This document shows positions 21,482-33,720 of a DNA stretch of 64,000 nt, one piece after another. Position 1 is the first letter of the stretch. The number at the start of each line of letters is the position of its first letter. Below the pieces are notes generated by a model. It had not been told where the DNA came from and made no database searches. It saw only the letters and a program-made list of their open reading frames with translations. The translations under genes and the position numbers were made by a program. Source of the stretch: Ypsolopha sequella (lineage: Eukaryota > Arthropoda > Insecta > Lepidoptera > Ypsolophidae); NCBI GenBank assembly GCA_934047225.1, contig OW203986.1, positions 15,131,221 to 15,195,220 on the forward strand, written 5' to 3'.

Positions 21482-22933
21482 GGTAAACAGGTGTCCCAAA
21501 AGGCAACGCTTTCCCTTGGAAGGCTGGTAGGCCAGCTCATGACTGACCAGAATATCAAATTATGACCTCAGCAAAAAGTAGATAGTCATCGAGTTGATGG
21601 TACTTTTATAAATTCGAATAGATTTTTGAGAGTCAAAGCTAACCAGTTCTAAATTCTAAGAATAAAATTTTTGTTGCGCAACTCTGAATAGTCATGCTAT
21701 TGATAAAGTCAAAAATAAACCTTGTAATGCTGTTACATCAGAAAGAAAAATAAAAACCCAATTTATGAGCAATTTTTTGTAATTAGGTTAGTTCGATACC
21801 ACACCCTGAAAAAAAATGTCCTATGTTAGTTTTGCAAATTGTCTTAAAAAACGGCTCATCAAATATTGTTTTTCAAATGATCTGGCAATTTCTGTGTATT
21901 ACTTTTGAAAAAAAAGTTATTGCTATTTTACTACCAAAGGAGCTGCGTATTTTTTTAAATAATTAGAATTTAGAATGAAAGAATGGCGGGCAGTAAAAAT
22001 ATTTGACGTTCATTAGAAATGCCATTAACACGCGTTAGAGTGAGATAAATAGTGACGCTCTTTAAAATGAGTTGGAATGAGATAGTAACGCAGTTAAACG
22101 TGGTTGAATGAGAGAGGCATAATTGAAATAGGCTACAGGGAGATAGATAGTGACGTGGTGCATTCCTTCTGAGAATATTTGTTAGTTTCCACTTTTTGTA
22201 ATAACAACTTTTTTTTGTAAAGAAATTTTTGGTTCAATTTATTTTCCCGCAAGTGTAAAACCAGCTCAACGGGCGAAAAATATTTAAAGAATGGGTAATG
22301 GTGACAATTAACCGTCACAATATTATTATGTATCTCTAAAGGAGTGTCTGAAATGTTCCGAGGGTCAACTGATAAATCAAACACTCGAAAAACCACTTTT
22401 AGGCGACCATAATAAATTTACGTCCCGACGTGATAGCAAGTAGGATCAATGCCGTGTGACGATGATCGAAATACACTAATAAATAAGATAAAATAAAATA
22501 CGTATCACTTTTGACCCTGCCTCGTCCACTCTATTCGTATTTTTGCTATGGTGACGCGAGCTTAGAGACCGGGACGAATTTCCCCCCGCGCGCTATCGTA
22601 AAATAGAATAAGCCACGCCCGGAACTGGTTTTTGTTTTGGCTATGTCATACTCTTAATAGTTTCCTCTAAACACGGAAACCCTTTAGAACGCGATGAACG
22701 CGTATGTAGTTCTAAAATGCAATACATAGAACACCAAAAAATTACATAGCAAATACTTAAGAACCCGCTCCGTATTTTTCGTCCGTTTGATGCGAAGTAT
22801 TTTTAAAATATTTTTCTCATCTTTACCGCGATGTTTTTGTAAAAGCCAGGGACATACATATTGGCCGTCTAAATGAAGTCCTAAAATTTATTTGATTGAA
22901 TTGTTTCTCCTTTGCGAATTATTTTGGTACTTA

Positions 22934-22965
22934 GACATTATGAAGAACTATTCGGAACGGGCTCG
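22934..22965. other. Centre of the giant palindrome (32-bp spacer)
   Basis: The unpaired bases between the arms read GACATTATGAAGAACTATTC and continue to GCTCG. The abrupt symmetry on both sides (ATTATTTTGGTACTTA and its complement) marks the turning point of the inverted duplication. Confidence 0.9.
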
Positions 22966-24030
22966 TAAGTACCAAAATAATTTGCAAAAAAGAAACAATT
23001 CAATCAAATAATTTTAGGCATTCATTTAAACGGCCAATATGAAGTGGTGTATTTCCTTGGTTTTTCCAAGAACATCGCAATAAAGGCCCGAAAAATGTTT
23101 AAGAGTATGACATAGCCAAAACAAAAACCAGTTCCGGGCGTGGCTTATTCTATTTTACGATAGCGCGCGGGGGGAAATTCGTCCCGGTCTCTAAGCTCGC
23201 GTCACCATAGCAAAAATACGAATAGAGTGGACGAGGCAGGGTCAAAAGTAATACGTATTTTATTTTATCTAATTTATTAGTGTATTTCGATGATCGTCAC
23301 ACGGCATTGATCCTACTTGCTATCACGTCGGGACGTAAATTTATTATGGTCGGCTAAAAGTGGTTTTTTGAGTGTTTGATTTATCAGTTGACCCTCGGAA
23401 CATTTCAGACACTCCTTTAGAGATACATAATAATATTGTGACGGTTAATTGTCACCATTACCCATTCTTTAAATATTTTTCGCCCGTTTAGCTGGTTTTA
23501 CACTTGCGGGAAAATAAATTGGACCAAAAATTTCTTTACAAAAAATTTTTACTAAAGTTGTTATTACAAAAAGTGGAAACTAACAAATATTCTCAGAAGG
23601 AATGCACCACGTCACTATCTATCTCACTGTAGCCTATATCAATTATGCCTCTCTCATTCAACCATGTTTAACTGCGTTACTATCTCATTCCAACTCATTT
23701 TAAATAGCGTCACTATTTATGTCACTCTAACGCGTGTTAAATGGCATTTCTAATGAACGTCAAATATTTTTACTGCCCGCCACTCTTTCATTCTAAATTC
23801 TAATTATTTTAAAAAATACGCAGCTCCTTTGGTAGTAAAATAGCAATAACTTTTTTTTCAAAAGTAATAAACAGAAATTGCCAGATCATTTGAAAAACAA
23901 TATTTGATGAACCGTTATTTAAGACAATTTGCAAAACTACGATAGGACATTTTTTTTTCCGGGTGTGGTGTCGAACTAACCTTATAACAAAAAATTGCTC
24001 ATAAATTGGGTTTTTATTTTTCTTCCTGAT

Positions 24031-24282
24031 GTAACAGCATTTCAAGGTTTATTTTTGACTTTATCAATAGCATGACTATTCAGAGTTGCGCAACAAAAAT
24101 TTTATTCTTAGAATTTAGAACTGGTTAGCTTTGACTCTCAAAAATCTATTCGAATATGTAACAGCATGTCAAGGTTTATTTTTGACTTTATCAATAGCAT
24201 GACTATTCAGAGTTGCGCAACAAAAATTTTATTCTTAGAATTTAGAACTGGTTAGCTTTGACTCTCAAAAATCTATTCGAAT
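24031..24282. repeat. 126-bp tandem duplication, right arm only
   Basis: The unit running from GTAACAGCAT to AAAATCTATTCGAAT occurs at 24,031-24,155 and again at 24,157-24,282 with almost no changes. The left arm has a single copy (about 21,610-21,745), so the duplication arose after the arms formed. Confidence 0.85.
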
Positions 24283-24412
24283 TTATAAAAGTACCATCAA
24301 CTCGAAGACTATCTACTTTTTGCTGAGGTCATAATTTGATATTCTGGTCAGTCATGAGCTGGCCTACCAGCCTTCCAAGGGAAAGCGTTGCCTTTTGGGA
24401 CACCTGTTTACC

Positions 24413-26202
24413 CTTGGGATAAATCGCCAAGTGTTTAAAATATAGAAATTTATTTGTATCATAGTTTGAAATGTTCAGGTCCCTATACGCAAAATGAAAA
24501 AAACAAAACTCTTTTAGGATTAATTTGTTGTCCCTATGTTTAGCTGTTTGTCCGTTTGTCTAGGCAATTTTTCTGGGTAAAATCAATGAATGCTAATATT
24601 TACAGCCCTGTAAAATATACATATTATAACGTTTTTATGGCCTTTTGTTTAACTTTTTCATACAAATTTTCTCCTTATGAAAATATAGAGATCAACACTT
24701 CACATAATATTTTGCATTTGAAAGAAAGCACAGAAAGGAACTATAGAACAAATAATTTAAAAAATATAAAACCATATCTTTATATTCTAAAGGGATTAAC
24801 AATTTACTGTTTGTTCAATGTGGCGATAGCTTTGTTTATTATTTTTTTCTTCTTTGTTACAAAGATAACAAATATTTTCATACAAGGTTAAGGTTAAGGG
24901 CTATTTCTCCGAATTTGTAACAAAATATTAAGAAATAATTATAACGGTAAAGTACAACTTTTAGCTAAGACAATTTATTGTTAAAAGTTTGCTATATGCA
25001 TAAACATATTTTAATGATATTATGGTATCTTCAAAATAATTGGGTTTTCCATAAGCGTGATATCAGATTATTTAAGAAATTTACGGCTGGTATCACGACG
25101 ACGGATAAGCCAATTATTTTATTACTATTGTAATATAATTAAAAATATGTTAATGCATACAGCAGACTTTTAAGTATAAGTTTTCTTAACTAAAAGTTGT
25201 ATTTTTACTTATTGAAATTGTATTTCTCATCAAGAAGTGCAAGATGACAAGATATTCAAAATAAGTTAATTAAATTTGTGAAATGGTTTCAGGTCAAAAC
25301 AGTTTTCCATGAAACGGTAATTGTTTATACTTAGCAAAGTGTGTAAACTTAGTCATCTTAACATGAACGACGCCTGTATTTCTCTCTTTTTTATTTCCAG
25401 TATAGATAAAAATATACAAACTTGTTAAACTTTGTGTAAAAACGAGGCAATATTGACGATATCCTGACAGCCATTATGATGGTGTTTTATCAAATTTTGC
25501 TTTTTGGGCTGTATAGAGACTTAGTTAGATGTCACTAGAATATACTCATGAAAAAAGATATGAAGAAAATAAGCTGTAAACTTCACATTCGGTTTATACC
25601 TATTGTATGAATTTTAAGAAAAATACAGGGGTAAAGAGACCTCTTAAGGAAAACCTTGTATTAAACTATTTGTTATCTTAGTAAAAAATAATTCAAGGAA
25701 AAAAATAAACAAAGCTATCGCCACATTGAACAGTCGATAATTAATCCCTTTAGAATAGAACAACATGGTTTTCATATTTTTTACATTATTTGTTCAACAA
25801 TTCCTTTCTGTGTTGACTTTTAAATGCAAAATATTGTCTCAAGTGTTCATCCCTACATTTTCATAGTGAGAAAATTTGTTTGAAAAACGTAAAAAAAAAA
25901 ACGTAAAAACCTAAAACGTAATATAAATAAAAATGTCAAAAGTATGTTTTTACAGCTCTATAGAGGGCCGTTTATATTGGTATTTATTAATTTTACCCAG
26001 AAAAAATTGTCTAGACAAACGGACAGACAGACAAACATAGGGATAACAAATTAATCCTAAAAGAGTTTCATTGTTTTCATTTTGCGTAACAGAACCTGAA
26101 CATGTACCGACAGGATTATCTACGATCTAATAATTTTGCCATGCACTGTAAATATTTCAAAATAAATTTCTATATTTTAAATGCTTGGCGATTTATCCCA
26201 AG
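24413..26202. mobile_element. Palindromic element with CTTGGGATAAATCGCCAAG ends, right-arm copy
   Basis: This is the mirror copy of 19,579-21,481 and about 110 bp shorter, mainly because it lacks the extra hairpin seen on the left. Its outer 400-500 bases at each end are again inverted copies of each other. The locus therefore contains four related segments in alternating orientation. Confidence 0.8.
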
Positions 26203-27099
26203 TAAGTGTACCTATATAATTTGCAAAAAACTTCACTTATTGGACCTGAAATGGTGAGCCAATACTAGAGGGTAATTTCACGAAAAGGTCATTGACCTTT
26301 GTTACAGAACTCAGTAAGTATAAGTAAATTAATTTGGGTTTCAATAACGATCACAAATTTATTCTTTTAGAGTAACATATATTATTTTCCCGCATAAAAG
26401 TATGAATTCATTAAAAATTCATTCAGTTTTGTTGTTATGACTATGGCACGATGTAGCTAAATCACTCATACGCATATTTTGTTGAGTTTTTAACGGCAGG
26501 AATATGATGCTCCTCGAAATATTACTTTATAAAATTAATTTCAATGTGTTTTGAAATAGTTTTGGGAGATATTTATAGCTTGCAAAAAAGGGCACAGGTT
26601 CCACGTCTTACGGGCGCCAACGCTAGGCGTAGACTGACAATATCTTGCTGCCGCTGACTGCATCAGTGGATTCACGTATTTTTGGAAAAAGGGGGTGCTT
26701 TTTTTGACCCGAATAACGTGGTATTTGGAAAATGAATAGATATCATTCACACTAATTTTATTAAAAAAAAACTAACAAAATCGCGAAAGCGATACCTGAA
26801 ACAAAATCGATAAGAAGTGTGCAATAGAGGGTTACAAAAAAATTCATTGACAGTACAAATATGAATCGATTAACGTGGTTTGTGGAAAATGAATACCTTA
26901 AAGTTCAACCAAAAACATGTATTTTTTTTATGGCTATACGTAACCTAATTATTGCAACAAAATCATCCGAAAGCTGACATTTTATTTCTGTTTGTATTTT
27001 CGTTCCCCTTAATCGTCGCGGACCGGGTTCTTAAGTTGTTTCACCAAACGATTGTGTAGTTAATTAAAAAATAAAATACATCACCAATGAATAGCGTTT

Positions 27100-27650
27100 G
27101 TTTAGTCAGTAAAACACCAGACCGTAAATCTCGAGCCACAGGTTTGAATCCTGAGCTCGAGCATGCACCAATGAGGTTTACGGAATTTATTTTCATAATA
27201 CTCGTATAGTTACAGTGTTTCTGCTAAGCGGTGAAGGAAGTGACGTAAACCTGCATGCTCTAACAATCGTGTATTTGTGCCTGAGGCCGAAGTACGGTGA
27301 TAAAGCTTACCCTCTATCTCGTTAGACGTTAAAACCGTCGGTGAAAAGAGGGTGTTACGAATATTGGCTGATGTATCGAAAGGTCCCACTCGGAAAAAGC
27401 TCTGATACCTCTTCAGGGATATAATAAATGTCGATACGATATTTATACGATACACGATATTTTGTATGTCGTAGAACTCTGAGACAAGTACGAAAAGCCA
27501 TCGAAAATGTTATATTTTCATATAGCGGCTCATTCACTATCATGCTATATGTATAGGACGTGATAATCGTCGCTGAAATGTAGGTCAACGAGTGTGGGCT
27601 GTACTCGGAAACATTTTTTGACACGCTTTCGTTTGGGGATTCATGACGAA
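27100..27650 (+). mobile_element. Diverged tRNA-derived SINE with an internal insertion
   Basis: A tRNA-like head with B-box-like GGTTTGAATCC (27,140) is followed by SINE body blocks (CACCAATGAGGTTTACGG, AAACCTGCATGCTCT, GTGTATTTGTGCCTGA). After about 180 foreign bases come the tail blocks GATAATCGTCG and TTGGGGATTCATGACG. The same order is uninterrupted at 44,344-44,715. A GGGTTCCGTA-family remnant with a CTGTCTGTCTGTC run follows to 27,720. Confidence 0.6.
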
Positions 27651-27720
27651 GGATGCCAAACGGGACCCCTCAGCCTCCGCTGTCCGTCTGTCTGTCTGTC
27701 AAGGGCTCGCACTTGGCCAG

Positions 27721-28695
27721 ATTATTTTAATTGTTGTAGATAAAACCTGGTTTGTAAAGATTTGTGACTTTAGACTAAAGATTTAAACAGAGATGACCAA
27801 CATAATGAGGTACCACCGCAAAAATATTTCATTTGGTGGAACACTATGAAAAGCGGAAATTATTGGAAAGCTTTTCTTTTAAATTTAACAAAAGCTAACA
27901 GTTTTGCAATCTCAAAAGCAAACATTTATTAATCAAAGACTAGAGAATGGAAGACGATATGGCTGGTCCATAGGGATATACCAACGTACTTTACTAAAAT
28001 AGAAGCTTACGATATGAGAAAGAAGCTGGTAAAAAATATTACAATGAGGTGTCAATTTACAGATTGGAAAATAAATTGACCGTGTAATTTAAAACGAGCT
28101 TGTACATAAGTAAATGTAAGTTTATCCTTTTTTAGACCCAAATATAGGTATAAAGTAAACGACAAAAGCAGGTCGTAGCAGATGAAGAAAGTAATCTCTG
28201 CTTATCCCTCTTTTGGGAGAAAGGTGTGAGTGTGTACGTACACTTAAGGCGATATGTAAAAGTTTTAGCGTCCCTGTTACTCCATATGCAAAAAACTCTT
28301 AGTGCATGTGCGACGGATTCGTGGAAAAGTAGCAAAAAGTCGGTTTTTTATTAATATAAAATGTACTAAGCTATTTTGTCAAAATGATTTTCAAAGAGAC
28401 TTTACAAATACATAATATCCACATTTTGAATGCAATTTCACAACGAAACTAGATGGGATTTCAGAATTACAGGAAAAAATAAAACAATTTAGAGGTCTTT
28501 TCGGAATTAAATTCTATCGAGAAAATTTCATCGAATCGCGTTTTCCTTCAGTGAGAATCTTAATCAAATACTCAATAAACATTTACCCAAAAATAAAATA
28601 CGTAGATAGATGACGTTATAGTGGAGTAAATGGATTAAAAAAAGCATTTCTTTTTGGTATATTGTACAGGAATAATGTTCTAACCACATAATAAC
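27721..28695. other. Intergenic, no gene recognised
   Basis: Only short unsupported frames are present. No repeat was recognised. Confidence 0.4.
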
Positions 28696-28840
28696 ACCGA
28701 TTCGGTGCAACACAACTTGACTTAATTGACAGGACTAAACTTAATTTAAGTGTTCTGTCCTTTTCTTTCTGTATCGAAAAGACAAAGACGGGACGCTCAA
28801 AATAAGGTTAGTCTTGTCAGTTGTGTTGCGCCGAATCGGT
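28696..28840. mobile_element. Hairpin MITE, CGATTCGGCGYAACAC family, copy 1
   Basis: The 145-bp element is close to a full palindrome, bounded by ACCGATTCGG and CCGAATCGGT. Inner blocks are TTGACAGGACTAAACTTAAT and its near complement. Copies of the same structure are at 30,291-30,442 and 34,710-34,862. Confidence 0.85.
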
Positions 28841-30290
28841 ACCATTATGGTTCTAACTAACGCTAACCTACGAAAATAGTGTTGTACGAGTGTCTGTAAC
28901 TCTTATATTAAAGATGAAACAATTTTTAAAAATTTATTTGCTTTTTACTGCTTAGATTAAATTATGTTAAGGTGTGTTAATTCGAAAACCATTTCGAGAT
29001 TTAGGTTAAATAATCAGTATTTTAGAAATTGTTGTCTAAAAAACCTAATGTTGAATATTTTTACGAAACAGCTGCAACTTCTATTTGCCTTCGTGTAACG
29101 TCACTTGAGAAATGTCTGTTTAGAAATGTGCCCTTAGGTATCAACATAAATTTATTATAATTTGCTTCCGACTGATTTATCAGATGAATCAGATGGATGA
29201 CAGATGAGTAGACAGACAGACGTATATTCTCTGAAAAAAAATCTTTTAAGAAATTAAGCTATGGGAATTCTGCAGTGAATGTGAGTGGATGCGTTTGAAA
29301 AAGTAAAAAGTTTTCTTCTAAAGAGGTGACGAGAGTCGGCGACGTAGCAAGAATCAGCGGACAGTTCACTTGCAGTAATGGGCTCCGAGCATGCCGCGCA
29401 CGTCGGCACATCGACACTTGCTAGCACCTTGATTCAGACACTATCTCTCCCACGTGAGTTCTATCCCAAGTTAGAGATAATTCTGGTTAACTCTACGTTG
29501 CCAGGCTGGTAGTCGACTACTTCTGGGCACGCAGCCAGAATATGATTTCGGAGGTGCTTGTTAGACATGAAATACGTGTCGTGTTCGTCCATTTTTTAAT
29601 TAGTTTATAAATTTATACAGGTTTTTGACACATCACAGTTGATTTATATAACAATATTTCGTGGAGTAAACGTTACATAAAACCAATGTCACAGTTAAAA
29701 AAACATTTTTAATATTTTGAGGTACAAGATAGTGCTCGGTAGACGGACGCCATCAATCCAACAAACTGCCGTAGAGCAGAAGGGAACATATCTATATCCC
29801 AGATATCGATGCTGTTTTCTATATATTTAATCAACTGATTAATGATGCCAACGACATCCTGAACCTTAATGCTCAAGGGCACTCAGAGAAGCTTGGCAAT
29901 ACTTTGCATTCGTCTCTTCTAATATGCTCTTCATTTCCTATAAATTCCGGGTAACATTTGTTTATATAATGTTTTTTTTTTTATGTTTTAATCTACATAA
30001 ATGTGTGGGTTAGGTTCCGTATCTTTATTGCCATTAGGCATATGGGTAGATCTATCCACAACATAAAAAACAGGGTAGAGAACGCGTTCTCCACATTCAG
30101 TGCATCAGCAGCCTCGCATCTCAGTTGCTCAAGTTCGGCAGTGCTATGTACGGTAAAGCGCTTTATGTACCAAACTCTGTCGGCCATGGCAGGTTTTGTT
30201 CCGCGACAGAGAGCCGCAGAGTAAGAAATTCGTGGAACATTACTGCTCGATAACATTACTGCTCGATAACCCTTTGCCTCGATATTTGTG
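28841..30290. other. Intergenic DNA with two GC-richer patches
   Basis: The patch at 29,320-29,540 has no recognised product. The minus-strand frame at 29,993-30,307 (104 codons) contains RVWYIKRFTVHSTAELEQLR and has a coding-like composition, but no family was recognised. It overlaps the start of the next MITE, so its N-terminal codons are repeat-derived. Confidence 0.35.
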
Positions 30291-30442
30291 TCGATTCGGC
30301 GCAACACGACTTAACTTATTTGACAGAACTAAACTTAATTTGAGCCGTCTGTCTTTTTCTTTCTGTATCGAAAAGACAAAGACAGAACGCTTAAAATAAG
30401 GTTAGTCCTGTCAAATTAGTTAAATTGTGTTTAGCCGAATCG
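30291..30442. mobile_element. Hairpin MITE, CGATTCGGCGYAACAC family, copy 2
   Basis: Bounded by TCGATTCGGC and GCCGAATCGA, it has the same internal palindrome as copy 1, including the central TTTCTGTATCGAAAAGACAA. Confidence 0.85.
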
Positions 30443-31006
30443 AAACCATTGGAGATTTTATCGCGAATCCATCACATGCGTCGTACTCTATCACCAAAAG
30501 CGGGTGCCTCTCCTGTCATCAAGCCATGTGGTGGTGATGGTCGAGCCAGTCTGCGATTTCTGACGGCGGCTCTTATGCTATCACATCCAGCACCAGGCAC
30601 AGAAGTTTCCTACCAATTAGCCCATTTCGTACGAGTAAAGGTGAGAGAAGAGTTACATTGCATGAGAAAACTAAATTTCTGAGAAAAATGCACAGTTACG
30701 TGAACGTGAATGACACTGAATCAAGGTCATGTTAAGGAGATAATACAACGTAGTTGTGCTTTCTCGGCAGACCAGTTTGCTTGTATTTGTTCTCTAAAGA
30801 GAGATCGTCTCGACATCTAACTTTTAAGGCTGGGATACACGGAGGGTCGACCAAGCTCGCTACAGTTATCGTGTCTTAACGGGGTTCTTGATCTGAAATA
30901 TTTATGAAAGTTACTGACTAAGCCCCGAATACAGTACTCGGATTAAAAAAGGTAAAAAAAAAATTACTATAAGGTTACACCAATACTTGCAATTAAGTAC
31001 CTAACT
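30443..31006. other. Intergenic, no gene recognised
   Basis: A frame at 30,425-30,682 is open but begins inside the MITE and shows no known motif. The rest is unremarkable. Confidence 0.35.
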
Positions 31007-31275
31007 ATTATTAGAGTGCAACTAGAAAAGATCAATCAGAAACAAACCCAAAGACAAGAATATGAAAAACTTCTCCGGGCCAGGATTCGAACCTGCGACC
31101 TCTTGTTATCAAGACAAGCGCGCTACCAATTGCGCCACCGAGGTTCCTACCCAGACCGGTGAATTCCTCCATCATACTTGTCTACTGTTATTTTCGCTTC
31201 TGCCTGATATACTAGCTTGTACTGGACATATGGAACGCTCACGAGGGCGTTATGTGATTTCACGCCTTGTTCTTA
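31007..31275. mobile_element. tRNA-carrying TIR element, copy 2 (one end missing)
   Basis: It begins ATTATTAGAGTGCA and carries, on the minus strand at about 31,077-31,147, the same tRNA-like segment as 1,976-2,328 with only a few changes. It ends at CACGCCTTGTTCTT without the right arm. Loss of one long arm shows decay after insertion. Confidence 0.75.
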
Positions 31276-31399
31276 AGTACCTACTTTATATACTTTCTAA
31301 TATTTTTCCAAAGAAACTTCTTAGTTGAAAGGAGAGCATTATTTTATGAACTTGATTATGAATGTTTCTTTTTTTCTGTTAACATGATTATTAACGAAC

Positions 31400-31590
31400 T
31401 AGCAGACGCTCCGCGGCGTTGCTCACGTGGATACTGGTTCTCCCGATTACGTTGGAATTTACTAAAATCCCTTCCTATGGGATTTGTACGTCATACAAGG
31501 AACTTACAGTCCAAATTTCATTTTCCTAGGTCTAGCCATTTTTTCTGGACATTGATAAATCAGTCAGTCAGTTAGTCAATTATTTACTTA
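31400..31590 (+). repeat. Dispersed repeat fragment (GTCATACAAGGAACTTACAG type)
   Basis: The stretch with TTTACTAAAATCCCTTCCTA and ATTGATAAATCAGTCAGTCA has a diverged relative at 60,230-60,360 that also ends in a CAGT run. The family is not identified. Confidence 0.5.
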
Positions 31591-31591
31591 C

Positions 31592-32166
31592 CCCGCGTTC
31601 CGAAATAGAATTATTTCGCTAAAATCGATTACGAATGAATGAGGTGAATGGCTAATAATCCATGAGTGAAGCAAATGCGTTCATTCATTCGTATGACTTT
31701 CATGGCTCATGCGACGGAGGTGAGGCGATGTGAGCGTTGAACGGAATGGAATGTCAAAAATTGTTTTCGCTCCATTATTTCAGCAGTTCAGATCAGACAA
31801 ACCATAGTATATGTTTTATTCGGCCATGAGAGAAACAAATAAAAAGTCGTGTGGAACTTTTCGTCGAAAAGGAAGAATTTATATGTATATATATTTTTTC
31901 GTCGCTATCTGAGTCTACGTTAAAGAACAGTGCTACAAACTCTTCTTGTTCCATCACGAATCACGGCACTTTGACGAAATAAAATCAAATAATCGTATTG
32001 TATTCTGTGATAAGAGGTTATGGTTAAGATGTATCTTTTTTAATGCGGTCCGAATCATAAGCTATCTTTCACATCGTTTGCTAGCTCACAAATTACGGAC
32101 CAGTCATCGCTCACACTTTAATTCATTCATAGCTTTTATCTATGTAATTCTATTACGGACCGCAGG
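31592..32166. mobile_element. ~575-bp TIR element, long relative of the 98-bp MITE
   Basis: The ends CCCCGCGTTCCGAAATAGAA and the complement of ATTACGGACCGCAGGG match the MITE at 8,129-8,226. The interior is unrelated and shows no transposase. It is directly followed by a CAGT/CAAT tetranucleotide run (32,168-32,235). Confidence 0.7.
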
Positions 32167-32324
32167 GTTAGTAAGTCAATCAGTCAGTCAGTCAATCACT
32201 CAGTCAGTCAATCAGTCAGTCAGTCAGTCAGTGAGTTGGAGTATGTTGCAGATGGATTGTAAAATCCGCGGCTTTACAAAACCGCTAGACGTGTATTGAA
32301 TTTAATTTTTTTTAGTCTTATTTA

Positions 32325-32482
32325 TAGAAACCAATGGAAACTTTGCAATGGCAGTTTACACGATACGGTAATAAGGTTTTGTTGAGTAACTATTGAGTGA
32401 ATTTTGAATGTAAGTGTTCTGTTTCGATTAATTAGAAAAAGACGAGTTTTTCACAATCTGGCTGCGAAACCGCTCTTAGCAC
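32325..32482 (+). repeat. Dispersed repeat with TTTCACAATCTGGCTGCG end
   Basis: A copy in inverse orientation lies at 51,222-51,378, sharing the blocks AAACTTTGCAATGG and AGTGTTCTGTTTCGATTAAT. The function is unknown. Confidence 0.65.
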
Positions 32483-32509
32483 GTAGGATTGTATATTCAA
32501 TGCCAGTAT

Positions 32510-32822
32510 TCTTGTATTGAAAAAAATATATTTGATTTTTTGTTCTTTTATTGGGCTTCTACTTATAAACAATGTATTAAGATTTATACTTTTGTAAAAA
32601 AAATGTTTTCTACACTCTTTTTTTTTTTGGTTTCAAAGTTCATTTCAAGACCGCGGTTAAGAGATCAAATTTGTTTTTTTTTAATCCAGAAATATGAAGG
32701 GATTCTATTTGAATCCATTATTTTTTCCCCTACAAAATATTTCAGTATTAGCTAAGAACACACCAATTTGTTGTTTCGCTGCGTGATCCAAGAAATTACG
32801 CGTCCAAGAAAAAGAGGCAAAT
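32510..32822 (+). repeat. Dispersed ~310-bp repeat, copy 1
   Basis: It runs from TTGTATTGAAAAAAATATAT through GCGGTTAAGAGATCAA to TTGTTTCGCTGCGTGATC. A full second copy in the same orientation is at 58,675-58,998. No TIR or coding frame is conserved between them. Next to it, 32,835-32,960 (ATGCTCCTCCTCGCTTA) is one of three dispersed copies; the others are at 45,088-45,195 and 48,812-48,960. Confidence 0.75.
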
Positions 32823-33289
32823 GAGGTCCCCTCAGCTTCGCTGGGCTCCCTATTTTATCTCACATGTAAACGTAACATGCTCCTCCTCGCTTAATTGTCA
32901 CTTGTCGTCTCACCTATTGTTGACTTTTCGTTGAAGACTTTTTACATTACATCTAAACGTGGGTTGCAGTGTTATCGAACGTAACGCAATGACATTCGGC
33001 TGAATCTAGTTTAGCTGTTCTACATAACGGAGCTATTTTGTAAAATGGCTAGCGGTTTTGTAAAACAGCTGATTCTACAATCCAACTTCAACATATGACA
33101 TTGATTTATAAAACCAAATTCATTCTGAAGACTCTGTAAGTGCTCAGTATTAAGGTTCGATGACCCTTTTTGTGGAACTCGTAAAATATTTTTATCTACT
33201 CCCATACCATAAGGTAATTACAACATTCAGAGTAGTTTTATAAGTAATCATAGGGAAATTATTTGACCAATGTTACATAATATTAAGTA

Positions 33290-33720
33290 CATTCATCCAT
33301 CAGCCCGTATTTCGTCCACTGTTGGACATAGGCCTCCCCAATATTACGCCACTCGGCGGTCCTCAGTCATCCTCATCCAGCCGCCACGCCACCCGCAACG
33401 TCCTTTAGATCGTCAGTCCAGCGGGCACGAGGGCGGCCTACGCTTTGCTGTACGTGGTCTCCATTCCAATGCCTTACGGCCCCAACGGTCATCACGTCGG
33501 CGACAAATATGGCCAGTCCACTGCCACTTCGGCAGGCTATGTCGGTCACCTTCGATCTCCGACGGGTATCTTCGTTTCGGATTTTATCGATCAGAGATAT
33601 CCCAAGCATAGCCCGCTCCATAGCTCGTTGAGCGACCCAAGCCTTTTGGTAAGAGACCCGTTTCAGCGCCGTACGTCATTACTGGAAGGACGCACTGGCT
33701 GGTTGTATACTTTAGCCTTT
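33290..33720 (-). pseudogene. RTE-like LINE, C-terminal end of ORF2
   Basis: The minus-strand frames encode RAMLGISLIDKIRNEDTRRR and SVGRPRARWTDDLKDVAG and end with EAYVQQWTKYG in another frame. This is the usual end of RTE-type LINE proteins. The internal portion is frameshifted. The minus-strand 3' end has the ATG/ATGAA-rich tail expected for the clade (TGATGGATGAATG). Confidence 0.75.

Larger units (their letters stand above)
18772..27008. repeat. Giant 8.2-kb palindrome
   Basis: The left arm (18,772-22,933) and right arm (22,966-27,008) are inverted copies with a 32-bp unpaired centre (22,934-22,965). The outermost bases GGGGAACGAAAATACAAAC match at both ends, and the flanks then diverge. 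By eye the arms are highly similar, with scattered substitutions and indels: a tandem duplication only in the right arm and an extra hairpin only in the left arm. No target-site duplication is evident. Frames such as 18,956-19,240 and 26,541-26,750 are the same non-coding sequence seen twice, and no recognisable protein is encoded. Confidence 0.95.

Noticed and set aside
20998..24891. Frames of 111-113 codons beginning MSRQFFWVKS in both arms
   Set aside because: They arise from the same mirrored repeat, are AT-rich and lack any recognised domain.
18956..26750. Conserved protein encoded in both palindrome arms (frames 18,956-19,240 and 26,541-26,750)
   Set aside because: The similarity is simply the inverted duplication, with no extra protein-level conservation, no known motif and different apparent starts.
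18772..27008. Palindrome as a missed sequencing-adapter artefact
   Set aside because: The arms differ by many scattered substitutions and by large arm-specific indels, which a folded single read would not show. A mis-join is still possible and is listed as a check.
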